DNA of 64,000 nt. It comes from Sinonovacula constricta. Lineage: Eukaryota > Mollusca > Bivalvia > Cardiida > Solecurtidae. The notes under the pieces are model-generated. The model did no database searches, was not told the origin of the DNA, and worked only from the letters and a program-made list of their open reading frames with translations. Each line of letters starts with the position of its first letter. The first letter of the stretch is position 1. This document shows, piece by piece, positions 13,487 through 25,721 of the stretch. The position numbers and the translations under genes are program-made. Location of the stretch: NCBI GenBank assembly GCA_007844125.1, contig CM017571.1, positions 1,680,077 through 1,744,076 of the forward strand. The letters are read 5' to 3'.

Positions 13487-16400
13487 GTTGTTTTCACTTT
13501 GTTTAGCATGCCATGAACACCCCTGCATTATGCCATACCCAGTCTAAAATATGTCTATAAGAGCAAACAGTATATGAAAGTCCATACGCAGACATTCAAT
13601 AACAATAATTAAATAACATGCATAAAACCCCATATACGAAATCTAAAATTAATTAACTTAGAAGAAAATGCCTACAGGGTTGAACTAATCTGATACATTG
13701 ACTGTCAAGTAGGCCTATGTGCAAAAGTAAGGTTTTATGTTCTAATGCAAACTTCTTGTTTGACATTTCTCATTAAGTTTCCACTTCACGTTTCTGATTT
13801 AGTTTCCAATTTTCATATTTCTATCACGTATTTTCCACTTATAATTTTATTTCTCGTTTATTTCATTTTTTTTATATTTTTCGTCTATACTTGGATATAT
13901 TCAGAATGCTAACAGAGCTCGTGCATAAAGAGTGCGGAATCAAGCACGATTGTTCAGTAGGTGGTAATTATATAGCCTATAATGGCGTCACTTGAGCCTA
14001 ACCATGTGGAGGTGAGAGAAAATACTGAACGACATGATTTGACAAGGTGTCTACATTTCTTAAACTTATTACAAGGAACAACGAGGGTTTTCAGAAAGTA
14101 TATTTTGGAAATTCTTAGTTGAAAATGGTGTTGGCAGAGGAGGGCCTCTAGTCTAGGATGAAGTATTGGGAACCGCTTTGCAATCGACTGTGGAGAAGGT
14201 GAAAATTTGTAACATTTTAAAAGTGTCGTATCACATATACATCTTTAAATACATGATGTTTGCAAATAGGCATGTTTCATATGTTTTGTGTCATCTGTAT
14301 TAGAATGAGTTCTGCCAATAATATGTTTAGTGGTTTTATAATGATACAAATATACAATAAATGCCATTGTTCTCATACATAATGCAATCTCCAACTTAAG
14401 CGGACCATCAACTCTAGATATACATGATATATTTTCTTGAATTACCTTGTGCTGAAGACATCAGTTTCGCACTACGTATCATGTACTATTTTAGAGACTT
14501 CTGACAACATGCAGACTTTGCAGCGTCATCATAAAGTAGATCTGAAACTGTTTTAAAATGATAGAACATTTTTGGATGTAAATTTTCTTGCATACAGTCG
14601 TTTGTTCTTTTAGTTAAATAAAAAAAATCCAGAAAATAACATTGAAATACTTAAAAAAAATCTACTTCACCAAAGTGAATGTTTCTTTAGTGTGACGCTT
14701 TCAAAATGATTAAGTTCTTCTGGCCTGTGATGTATGATTGTATTGGCAATAATCAACATAAAATATGTCACTATTAAACAACTTTGTCATACTTAAATAT
14801 CATTTCCATAAATATATAATACTTGTAATTGCTTGTTAATAAGTACATTCTGTCACAGCCTTCGTTAATTAGATATGTTTTAGATAAGATTAGATTAGCT
14901 TTTCACGGATTGTTTTAATATGTGTTAAAGGCTGTCCTTCATACGGAAGAAAAATAGGTCTGGCGTCAAAATGAATAAACGTGTCAGAGGTGAAAGTTGG
15001 TAGGGCACTTCAAGAAGCACACAAACCTTATAATGTAAAAAGGCAACAAGTATTCATTTTATTTATTGCTTATCAAAATATATACAAGACGGTAGAATAG
15101 ACATTGAAGGTATTTTCACCGACCAGCGTCGGTACATGGAATAATTGAGTTCTGCTGAAGAACCAATATTTGGCCAAGTCGTCTTAATCAAGATGTGGCC
15201 AGGCAACAATTTGAACAATACTTTTACTGTGAAGTCTCTTACCTAACACATTTAATAAACAGGTTAAAAACATGGACTATCCGCCTTTGCAAGAAGCTAT
15301 GCTGAAACTTATTGATCTCACTAGATATGTTGCAAAGGCACGTTTCTCTATTCATACCAGCACATTTAAAATCATTAATTAAAAATGATGTTCGCATAAT
15401 CACATATTGCTTTGGGCTTAACTATTTAAATAATTTGTGTTTGATAAAAATGATACGTGGATAATTTCACCTTGAATTATCATTACACTCGTTACCTACA
15501 CATTCCGAAATAACCATAATCTATTATATATTTTGCAGTATACCAAGAAACTAACTAAAAGGGTATGTGTTGGATAGTGATGTGGTATTAAAAAATAATG
15601 GCAACGCGTGATTCAAAGTATTTTCGCCTTTGTAAAAGCGCCTTGGTCAGTTTTATACAAGTGCGTGGCACAAAATTCACACTTCATATATATTACTATG
15701 GCGTTAATATTAAGCTTCTAAGACACATACATGTTACTGCATGCACAGTTTGGTGATGATACTAGGAAAAGCTTAAAATGGCTACAAAATGTTAGAAAGT
15801 GTCACAATGATTTTGATTCTCCCAACCTAGTCAAAACAATCTTTTTAGCATGTGCGCATAAAATCTAGTGATCAGATGAAATGCTTTAGTCTATAAGACA
15901 GTATGATTCAACAAAAAATGATGTTTTACACACACCCACACAAACACAAAGAAAGAAAGAAATGCAAATCTGACCAACTGCAAGCCAGTTTATTTTAGTA
16001 GTGTATGCGGGGTACTTAAAAGAATCTTCTTGACTAGCTGAAATTGAAAATGTTTTTCATATGTGTGGCAAATAAAGTGACCCATGGATTGGATGACAGT
16101 GGCAATTCTCTATGACAATAAAACTAAGACACAAAGTCATTTGGCTAACAAATGTTTTATTTATTTATTTACAAAGATAAGTGATAAAACCGTACATAAA
16201 AATATTTTATTTTACAAATGAATGCCATCAGAAAAATGTCTGTCAGAAAAATGTCTGACATCATTTCAAGATAGGCATTATTACTACAGAACACCTACAT
16301 GAAGAATGCTAGCATTAGTTTGAGTTGTCTTTATAAACAAAAATGGATAAACTGTCAACCTAAGAACCTAAACCTTCTAAGACACTTCAAATATTCTCCA

Positions 16401-18499
16401 GTACTATTGAACTGTGAATTATGTGTCCTGCTACTAAGCATCTCTGTAACCAAAAACAAGCTTTAAACTCAAACACAATAGCAATAAACAAAAATGTGGC
16501 TTTGCTTTCAACAAATCAAATATCTGGAGAAGGAACGTGTTTTCTCATGAATCCATTAATTTATTTTGTTTAATTTCTGCATTTCACATTCACAATAAAT
16601 TCTGTATTTAAATACATACCATTTCAGTTACTCAACCATGAGTTTTGAAATACATGCTATAAAACATACAGAAGGGACCACAAAGACACAATAAATGATG
16701 ATTTCCTAAACTGGTACATAACCAATTTAATTGATTTTTTCTTTCTTATGGTTGCCCATTTAAACCTATCCAATGATAAAATCTATTTCTAAGGGGATTG
16801 AGCAAAAATCAAACATATCTACCATTTGGGTATAGTTAAGAATTAACGAAATCAAGAAACTATGAGAAGTGAGTATATGTGCTAAAATGGTTCGAAATTA
16901 TAGGTATTTAATAAAATTTACAATTTATTTTTTATGTTAGTACCAGAGATGGTAAATCTTATGTTAGAATCATGAACTTAAAATACTATTGAGAAAGATA
17001 TGTTAAAAAAATTATAATGGCATTAACTACATAATGGTGTAAGGTAAATATGATAACTTTTCAGTCTATTAAAACAGAAGAAACCAGCTAACATAAGCTT
17101 CATGAAGATTTAGATAGTGCTTAATAATAAACACAAAAATGTAAATGACAAAATTATACAGGAAAACTTATCAGAAAACAGATTATCAATATTAGGGACC
17201 AGTTAATTGAATAGAGAAGTTATTTGAATAAAGTTATTTGAATAATATGTTTTAGATTTTAACATAACTATATAAACAAATACTGGAAAGAATAAAACAA
17301 TAATAATACTCTTAATATACTCATCATATGTCTGCATGCATTGTTTAATTGGATAATTAACTAAAAATATAAAAATGAACAACAATATTATTTAAGAACA
17401 ATTAATTAATGCTTGCTCAAAAAGCATTCACTTTATATTAAAATCGTCAATGTTTATTTTAGGAAAACACACATGAAACAAACTTAACTGAAAATGTAAT
17501 AAAATATTAAAACTCTTTTCTTACTGTCAAAAAATGTGTTGCTTAAAAACAATGTTAGGAAGTTTATAAAAATAATAATTTGGTATTGTAATAATTACAT
17601 AATTATGACACCTAAATAAAGACCCTTTTCTCCAGCAATCTGTCTTCCGGGCATTTACAACAGATGTTTATAAGTCTTTCATACTTGGTTAAACTAATTT
17701 GAAACAGAACACTGCCTATCTACCATGAAGTCATCAATACTGCATTTTATGTAACAATTATAATTGCCAATAGTATAATTACTTTACTATATAACTTGTT
17801 AAGACTATCAATGAAAAGTTGGCTTTTAAAATATAGTCAGTGGCCATTTTTAGTCAATGTCTGGTACCAACAATTTGGCGTTGTCCAACACACCAATGCT
17901 TAAACGGGCACGCTTTTTAGTAAAAACCAATGATGTGAACAACATGGACTAATGCATAATGAACTATCTTAAGAAATTAAACAGAAGGTAAATAATGGAT
18001 ATCCCTGTCGTCAAAATGTCACATTCCCAGATCTTTTTTAGCATTCATCACTTTGTCTTGTCGGGTTGATATCAGTGGTATATATTATGCAAGTAATTCA
18101 TACATCGGTTTTCTTCATCCAGTAGAAATAATGTGGCTGTATACTTTGATGAACGGGGTGATTGTTTCCAAGGGAAGACATTTACTTTCTTACTCGAGTA
18201 AACATGTATCACTACTTGTATGCCTAAAACTACTTGCCTAATTAATTAGTAATTAACTAAAGATTTGACAATGCTATGACTAAATATGTTTGAGCAGATG
18301 CCATACGTTCCACTCAATCTGTATTGCTTAAAAAACATTTTGTACAGAAATACAAAACTTTTAGGTATGTGTTGTGTTCTAAAGCAAGTACTGTAGTTTT
18401 CGAAGTCATCCATTTTCTATAAGCAGAAATGGGAACCTGTCACCATGACCTCATTTTCGATTTGCTGTGTCACGTGATACCTTAAAAATCACTGATTGA
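13487..18499. other. No recognisable gene
   Basis: AT-rich sequence, especially 16140-17640. No coding family, RNA gene or repeat family was recognised. A short duplicated CAGAAAAATGTCTG lies at 16230-16260. Confidence 0.5.
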
Positions 18500-18639
18500 A
18501 AAACTGGTCTATTGTGGAAGTGTCATTACTTAGACTCAAGTATGTGTTTGTGCAAACATAATGCCCAAGTACCCCAAAGCAGTGATAAGATATGGTTACA
18601 TATATTTGTTAGAGGCAAACTGTCAGATACCATTTTTAA
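18500..18639 (+). mobile_element. MITE family C, 3' fragment
   Basis: Shares the distal half of family C: CTCAAGTATG, GCCCAAGTACCCCAAAGCAGTG, GATATGGTTACAT and the end CTGTCAGATACCA followed by TTTTTAA. The proximal half was not found. Confidence 0.5.
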
Positions 18640-20060
18640 AACTAACACTTATTCATTATAAATGAAGTGGTGCAGTGCCTGTATGCCTTCACTTATCCCT
18701 GTATTGTCCAATCTCTGTCCATCTGTGCTTCTGCATTTCGGGCACATCGAAGTTGTGTTGTAGCAGGTGTCCTGGCAGTCCTGGCAGTGAATAACGGTTT
18801 TACAGCAGGCTGAAAATTGTGGCTGGTTCATAGGACCTATACAAAAAAGAGAATGAAACAATTAATGTCTTTAACATCTTGAAACTTTTATGAGACGTTT
18901 TTCTTAAAGGTGTTTTCCTTTTGCTTTCAAAAATATAAATTAATAATGCAGTGACCAATCATTATAAAAATGTAACTTATTTTTTTAGTTTTTGTATATT
19001 TTATTGCCAAAATTAAAGGAAATACAACAGTTACAGTGACATGTAATAATATTGCAGAAGGTCAATATAATGTTTTTCTCTACATACGATTCGGCATCCC
19101 TCTTAGTAGGTATAGATATAAATAAAGGCCAACACCAGCTGTCCAGGAATTTCCCTGATTTTGTTTATTTTTTTATTAGAATTAAGCAAAGAAATAATTG
19201 ATTGAGTCTGGCTAATGTAGGCTCTAAAAGCAACATCAAATGTTAAAGTGTGGTTGAAACCTTGAGAAAGACTTCTAAGGTATATAGCACCTTTTCTACC
19301 TTGCAAACTCAGGGACCTATACATTGGGCAGTTGCCTCTGTCCTGGTATCAAACTACCTTGGATATGTATATAGTCTGTCTTTTGTACTGGCAGGTGTGT
19401 CCTCTGTGTGTTTAATAGCTTCTTTTAATTGTGTGATGCTATTATGTAGTAAGGCAAATATTTACTACATGGTTTAATTATGATGCAGAGCAAATAGAAG
19501 AATGACACTTATTTCATTATTTGTTGATGTAACCTTTTAATTTATACATGCAAAAGTATACAAAATTTAAGTAAATTACTATCTGTAGACATTGTTTGTA
19601 TTATTAAGTTTTAGACAAATTTTAATTTTTTCCAACACTTTTATTCACTTTTATCACTCAGAGTTTTTAGTAAATGCCACACAATGTGGTATATTTTACA
19701 TGTCGTGCAGGAGAATGCATCCTGAACTGCCTACCTTTGATCCAAAGCAGTGCCTGCATCTGCTATTCCACAGAGTGAGCTGCTTCTACAATGCTACCAA
19801 GGTTGTCACAGCACTTTTCCAAGTAGTGGACCACGTCCCTACATCCAGAAGATTGGTCTCAGTGCCTGATCAATAACAACATGAAACTTATAAAGAATGC
19901 TATATAAATAAATATATTTTAAGAGTGGACAGTCATAAGTTTTCATACTACATTTACTGAACATGAACATTGTAGTCATTAGTGCAATATGTCTTAAGTA
20001 AGATCTGGACTGTAAGGTCATTATAAAATATAAATTATTTATTAAATTTTACAAACAGGT

Positions 20061-20105
20061 GCAGGGCACCCGTGGCGGTTAGAGACGCTGACTTGTAACT
20101 TATAA
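20061..20105 (+). repeat. SINE family B head fragment
   Basis: Only the 5' tRNA-like head remains: GGCACCCGTGGCGGTTAGAG and ACGCTGACTTGTAACT. No body follows. Confidence 0.45.
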
Positions 20106-20473
20106 CAAAAAACAGGTGTATATAAATTGGCTCTGTTTTCTTTAGTCTTTATCAGACCCTCTAGTACATGTTGTATTTAAGCAACACTGAATGAAAATTA
20201 TAGAAAGTATGACTACATTAAACATGAACAGTCATTTAACTTTCTCAGTTTAATGTTATTTAAAATGTTCTACCATATGAACTGATTGTGGAGAATATAT
20301 ATTGCACCTGAATAAATGTCTTCTTGGGCTTTAACTCGTGTACAAATTTTAAGACTATACTGTAAGTTGCAAGACCTGAACACAATGCTAATGCACACAC
20401 ACTTCAATTATTAGATAGTTTGGGGCACAACAAATAGATCTTGTGATACACCAGCATCATTTACACAGTAAAA

Positions 20474-20745
20474 TCGGGTGCTCTGTGGCTGAGCAGTTAA
20501 AGTTACTGACTAGTAACTATTTAGTCCCTTTCTGTGTAGGTTTGAGTTTGGATGGGGCGAAAAATTTCATGCGGAAAGATTTTTCAGCTGATCTGCTGTC
20601 CTGACCTACGTTCTGCCTAGATGTTTCTCTAGAGTCGTCCTTCACCAATAATAAGCTTGTCATCACCAATATGACCATAATTGTGTCAGTGTGATGTAAC
20701 AAAAAACTGACAAAAATGGAAAAATTGGAAAGATAAATAAAAATA
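20474..20745 (+). repeat. SINE family B, copy 4
   Basis: Head GTGCTCTGTGGCTGAGCAG, box B relic GGTTTGAGTTTGGATGG, then GATTTTTCAGCTGATCTGC, CTAGATGTTTCT, CTTCACCAATAATAAGCTTG and ATGACCATAATTGTGTCAG. This is the full family B order with a 3' A-rich end. Confidence 0.7.
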
Positions 20746-22252
20746 AATATGGCAAATATAATTACAGAATAAAGTAAAAAAGTTGTGTCAGGGTATTTTT
20801 ATTTCTTGACAACTTTATGTTTATATTGTAATCCAAGTATCCCCACTATCTCTAATATAAATGGGTATAAATAATCTTAAACTTTTTATGTGTATTTTAC
20901 ACATAATAAAAGCCATGCATAGATTTAAAATGCAAATTACATGTGGTAAGACCGAGAAAAACAGTGAAATCAATCAGACATGAAAAGGCATCTTTTCAGA
21001 TTTTTTTAGAAATGTAAGGAAACTCCAAATATTATATCATATCCTCATTACAAAAAGTACTCTGCTACTGCGAATCAGTTGGAAAGTGATAGCAATAGGC
21101 AAGAAACCAAACATGTTTCTTGATGGGAATGATTTAAACTCTCTGTAATATGTAATGCATTGTTAACATATCCAACCAGTTTAAAAGTCTTATTTTCCCA
21201 TCTTCTGCTAAGTATGCTTAATATAAAAAACTTATTATACAGAATTTTGTTGATCTTGCCAAATTTAACTACCTTGCTCTTGCTATTAACCTACACTTGC
21301 TCTGCTGTTTTAATTTTTACAGTTACTTTTTACAAAGTGTTAGGCAGGGTATTGTTGTTGTTTTTATATCAATGAAAAATATAACAATAAAAGATATACT
21401 TATTTAATTTTTAGTACCAGATATTCTTTAATGAATGCCCTGTGGGAGGTAACATTTCTGTATAAGTGGAGTTGAAAAAAAAAGGTTAATAAATGGACGT
21501 TAAATGCTGGAGAAATCTTTCAGCAGTTTTACCTGATTATTCTTTTGTTTTATTTATGCATATAATACAATAAAATAGCCATCGACAGTGTTCAACATTC
21601 CATTTTCCATAGTAGGTCCTCCGACCCGACAAAGAATCAAACACTCGCTGACAGATGCTTTGTAGTCAGAAGAGTTAAAAAAAGGAGAAACTACCGCTTG
21701 ACCAGAAAGACCCAAATATTACATTTTGACTATTTTCTTGATTTAGATTTGCAAAAATATGTAAAATGTTGATATTTATGAATCGATGCATGATGTCATC
21801 TTTGATGTTTACCCATGTGGATACTGAATTGATATATATGCACTAACAGACCAAAAGCAAATCTGATGTGACCTACCTGAGAAATTTTGTGAAACCCTCT
21901 GGATATAGCAAGGTAGCTGGCAGAAGACTACAGGTTGCACACTGTGTATGCTTGAGTGGTGTGTCTGTTCCATGGCATTAATAAGGACTCTTAATTTCTT
22001 CCTGCATCCTTTAGCTCTTGCTATCTGTATTTAGACAAAAACATTATTCTGGTCAAGTATAGTTTATCAGTATAGTATAAAAATGAGTGAAGGCAGTATG
22101 CCAGATTTACTATATTAACAACTGTTGTTACATAGACTCCCAGTCCACATTATATGTTCTGGCTGTGCCAGTAAATGGTAATAACAGACAATTGTCAATA
22201 AGGCACCGATTAGATTTGGAATTGCATATTGGCTGCTTCTTTGATTTTCAGG

Positions 22253-22747
22253 TTAAAGGTGGTACTCGACAGTTCAGACCAAATATTTTTTCTCATATAA
22301 CAAAATAAATCATTGGTACCTGAAAAGGGCTTACAAAATGCTGATTATTGGTGCCCTAGATCTGCGTGACAACGAAGCATAAATCCTCACTCATCATTGC
22401 AAACAGGTATTTCCTATCTGAGCCAAGCTGCACAGTTAGCTATTTTAAAACTAAGAAAACAATGTGACCACTTAGTTTTGACATCACTTTACATGAATAT
22501 CCGGGTAATCAGCTCTGACATTGATATCTATATTTAGCTGAAATCCCCATCATAGTAATTGGAAATAATGGACATTTTAAGCGATATATTTCTTAATTTG
22601 TACTGTCTTACAATTAAGTTTATGTTATAAACAGCCTTTACTTAAACAAACATATAAGTCTTTTGAGCAATGGTGCATTCTCCAGAACAGTGGTAAGATG
22701 TTGTTACATGTATCAGATATAGACAAACTATTGGACACCAACTTTAA
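22253..22747 (+). mobile_element. MITE-like element, family C, longest copy
   Basis: 495 bp bounded by TTAA (22253-22256 and 22744-22747). The left end is AGGTGGTACTCGACAGTTC and the right end, read on the other strand, is AGTTGGTGTCCAATAGTTTG, an imperfect inverted repeat of about 20 bp. The interior has no ORF worth noting. It lies in the first intron of the broken RING-like gene. Confidence 0.75.
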
Positions 22748-22800
22748 TACATTTTTAATATAAAAGGACCAAATGTGCACTATATTCATATTTTCAAATG

Positions 22801-23045
22801 CATGTTAAGAGGTAGTGTCATAGACTTGTTACTCCTTTGACTTCTCAGCCTCTCAGCATGTGGTTTCCAGTCTTGATCGGGGCAAAGGACTTAATGTGCG
22901 ATGTCTTCCCGCTGAGCTGCTGTGTGGTGATGGTTCATCTTCAATCTTTTTAGGGGTTTTCTTCCACCAACATAGCTAGACGTGGCTAAAACGACCATAT
23001 TATGGTCTCTGCCATGTATTTCTAAATTGAAAAGCAAAACCAAAT
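22801..23045 (+). repeat. SINE family B, copy 5
   Basis: Has GTTACTCCTTTGACTTCTCA, GGTTTCCAGTCTTGATC (decayed box B), GGGCAAAGGACTTAATGTG, GAGCTGCTGTGTGG, TTCTTCCACCAACATAGCTA and ACGACCATATTATGGTCTC. Confidence 0.65.
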
Positions 23046-23214
23046 AAGAACATGATTTTCAAATTTAAATATAGCCCCATAAACTTAAAAGTAGGTCAAG
23101 TTTTGCTACACTGTGCAGTGACACAGTGACATTTTATCAGCCTTTAGATATTATTGATAGACTAGAATAAAAAAAAACATAAACAATTTTCTGGCTATAA
23201 TAGACCCACTTGCA

Positions 23215-23320
23215 CAGCGCATGTTAAAAAGTCTCAACTGAAAATCTTCCCACATGAAAGATTTTGCCCCGACCGGAACTAAATCTATGCAATGTGGACA
23301 GAGGAGTAAGACAGAACTTC
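23215..23320 (-). repeat. SINE family B fragment
   Basis: On the - strand it reads TAGTTCCGGTCGGGGCAAAA and CATGTGGGAAGATTTTCAGT, matching the middle of family B only. Confidence 0.45.
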
Positions 23321-23418
23321 AACTTCAACTTTGTACTGCCAAAAGTCAATACTGACTACAATAGGCAGGCGCAAGTCCTGAACATTGACAATTTAAGACT
23401 AATAATTTAAAATATCAA

Positions 23419-23610
23419 TTAAAAAGCATAAAACTTATTTAGGCCACTTGCAAATGCAGGTACAGTTGGGGCATCCTTAATCTCAGTCGGTAGTCCGTTC
23501 CAAAGTCGTATAGCCCAGAATACAGTGTTGGCCCAGGACAACATCTCACTGAAGGTCAAGATTTGTCTGACCATTGTTGCAAATAAACATGATTTTTCAT
23601 GCTTATGCAA
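23419..23610 (-). pseudogene. LINE 3' remnant (C-terminal tail of a reverse transcriptase ORF)
   Basis: A 63-codon open stretch ends with IRLWNGLPTEIKDAPTVPAF and LNKFY. The pattern R-x-W-N-x-L-P followed by a short helical tail is typical of the extreme C-terminus of CR1/Jockey-type LINE ORF2 proteins. No RT core is adjacent, so this is a 5'-truncated insertion. It lies in the intron just downstream of exon 1 of the broken RING-like gene, on the same strand. Confidence 0.6.
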
Positions 23611-23881
23611 GAATAAGTAAAATGAACAAAATAAGTAAATGAATTACTGCAATGAACATGTCATAAGTTAAGGAAAAGTAAAAGAATAACATCATAAACC
23701 AACCTGCCTCTCCAAGTTCTAACTCCGTTTCCGGGTCGAAGGATTTTGTCACGACTTTGCTTTAGGTTTGTTTAATGATAAATGTATGCTCCTCTAAATC
23801 TGCGAAAGTTTCTTCTACGGCCAAGCAAATAATGCGTATAAAGTTAACATTAATTATCGCACGACTGTTTCTGGCCGCCAT

Positions 23882-25292
23882 TAAAACTTGTGTATCCTGA
23901 CTTGCTAGTTACTTCCCTTGCCGGGCCAAGCGATCGCAGCGCCACTCGTTTTTCGTTTTGTGAAATGGTAAACGGTAAACGGTTAGAGTTGTCCTTTTTT
24001 CAGTTACATTTTTACGTTAGGAAAACGGTTTGAAATATATATGTTTGTTTTTCGTTTTTTAAATTCGATATAGAAAAACAAAAAAAGGACATACTGTACC
24101 TTTTCCGTTTTTCTTACTAGAAAAGCAAAAATGAAAAATGAAAAGACGGTATATACACGGACCGTTTAAATAGTCGGGTTGTCATCGCTTTTGCTGGCAA
24201 AAAAAAAATCTGTCAATCGTTCACAACAACAACTTCACTCTCTTACACTTTAATCTTCTTTGCTCTGTCACATGCTCGTACTAAATAAGGTCATGTGACT
24301 CAATATGGCGACCAAATAAACATGTATGCGGAAACTATTGATCATTGGTGATGCCAACAATGGCTGGAATGTCGATGTTCAGGACTTACCCTGATTAACT
24401 TGGTGGGTATTGTTGTCCTTGAGGGTAGGCCTGGTTAGGGTAGGGGTATTTAGTGGCCGTGCAATAACCTAGCGTCGGTCCCGTTACAGTTGACGTCACG
24501 GTCATGTTCTCGTATGGCTGGAAATAATAGCAATAGAGTGGAACCATGTTGTCCTTAAATTGATTACATGTACACGTTTATCACAACAGGAAGTTACTGA
24601 CTATACCTGGGATGCGTTGGGGTAGAAATTGATAAGTTATTATGCTGTAAAGGCAAAGACAGAATACAGTTTAGAGATTCGACTGACTATTGCGGCTATG
24701 TCACTGGAGTCGAAAATTATTCGGGAGTCTAATCGTTCCTGGAAACGAGTTTTTACACTGTTTTAAAGATAACAGAAAGTACATATAAATATTATTGATG
24801 TTTATCCAAAAAAGTGGTTATTAGATATTAGATGGTCAAACACACTCATGAACAAGCATTATTTAGTGTACCCATTTTAAGTAATCATTAACATTTTAAG
24901 GTTTAAATATGCATGTTTATTTTATGTTGTTTTAGCTGCCCCAAGACGATTGTGATGTCAACGAATACTCAAATCAATACTTGGGCGATAGATATTGCCA
25001 AGTCGGCTAGTCGGAAAATCAAGCCTTTATTTCGAAAATTTATACATAGAGCTTGACGTAACATTTACCTTGGTTACAAGAAGCAACTAGCCTGTCAGAT
25101 TTTTCAGAACTCGCATTTTCAAGATACACTCAAACTTTCTAAATATATGGCCTACAGAAGGCATTTATAAACATGATGTGTAAATATTTTGCGATTGTCT
25201 ATACTGTCCAGTTAAGTTGGCGAAAGAAAGTGACAGTTTACTTCAACATTAATTTCAAGAGAAAACTGATTCGTCCACTGCGCAGATATAGA
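23882..25292. other. No recognisable gene; upstream of two - strand genes
   Basis: Relatively GC-richer upstream DNA next to the ATGGCGGCC start at 23881. No ORF of interest was seen. Poly-A rich blocks lie at 24060-24210. Confidence 0.5.
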
Positions 25293-25431
25293 GAATACAT
25301 GGCTGGTGCCGAGAACGAGAAAGTTTATCTGGTGAGCGAGAAGCGAATATCTTGGCGAGCTTTAGCGAGCCAAAATACGCTTCGAAGCGAACCAGATAAA
25401 GTTTCTTATTCTCGGCACCAACCATGCATTC
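25293..25431. repeat. 139-bp imperfect palindrome (fold-back)
   Basis: The left arm from CATGGCTGGTGCCGAGAACG (25298) matches the reverse complement of the right arm (CATGGTTGGTGCCGAGAATA, ending 25426). The match continues through GTTTATCTGGT to the centre near 25362, with a handful of mismatches. It could be a solo fold-back or MITE, or a hairpin-RNA source. The 116-codon ORF crossing it is a by-product. Confidence 0.75.
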
Positions 25432-25721
25432 GATTTATCCTGCTTTTTATCTTTTATATGAAAAAGATAACAAATAAAAAAAGGAAATATGTAAACAAAC
25501 GAGGGGGATTGAAGGAAAAATAACGGAAAAGGAATAGCCGCTTTACTCCTTCTTTCTTCAGTCATGAACCTCTGTTCATTTTTTATTATTTTTAATCTCC
25601 ATGTCAGCATATATAAATGTTAAAAAGATTCCACGAATGATTATTTTTATAAATCGGCGTAAAGGCATTAATTACACGTTTAATTAAGAGCGAGTGAGCA
25701 TAACTTATATAAACAGTGTAT

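Larger units (their letters stand above)
18649..23881 (-). pseudogene. Broken four-exon gene with C-terminal RING-like zinc motif
   Basis: Four exons join with consistent AG/GT borders and phases: 23881-23704, 22020-21877, 19857-19735 and 18836-18649, all introns in phase 1. Exon 1 starts MAARNSRAIINVNFIRI and is acidic after residue 20. Exon 2 is basic (RAKGCRKKLRVLINAMEQ). Exon 3 reads SSGCRDVVHYLEKCCDN. Exon 4 has CCKTVIHCQDCQDTC and MCPKCRS, the second half of a treble-clef or RING-like finger, and ends at TAA. The start was chosen from the ATGGCGGCC context at the head of an exon that splices in phase. Two in-frame stops, TAA at 23762-23764 and TAG at 19763-19765, argue for a pseudogene. 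The first CxxC pair of a full RING was not found. SINE and MITE copies sit in its introns. Function unknown. Confidence 0.5.

Noticed and set aside
12889..13506. 205-codon + strand ORF
   Set aside because: Its C-terminal third is the CT microsatellite, there is no domain or codon-like structure before it, and no splice or promoter context.
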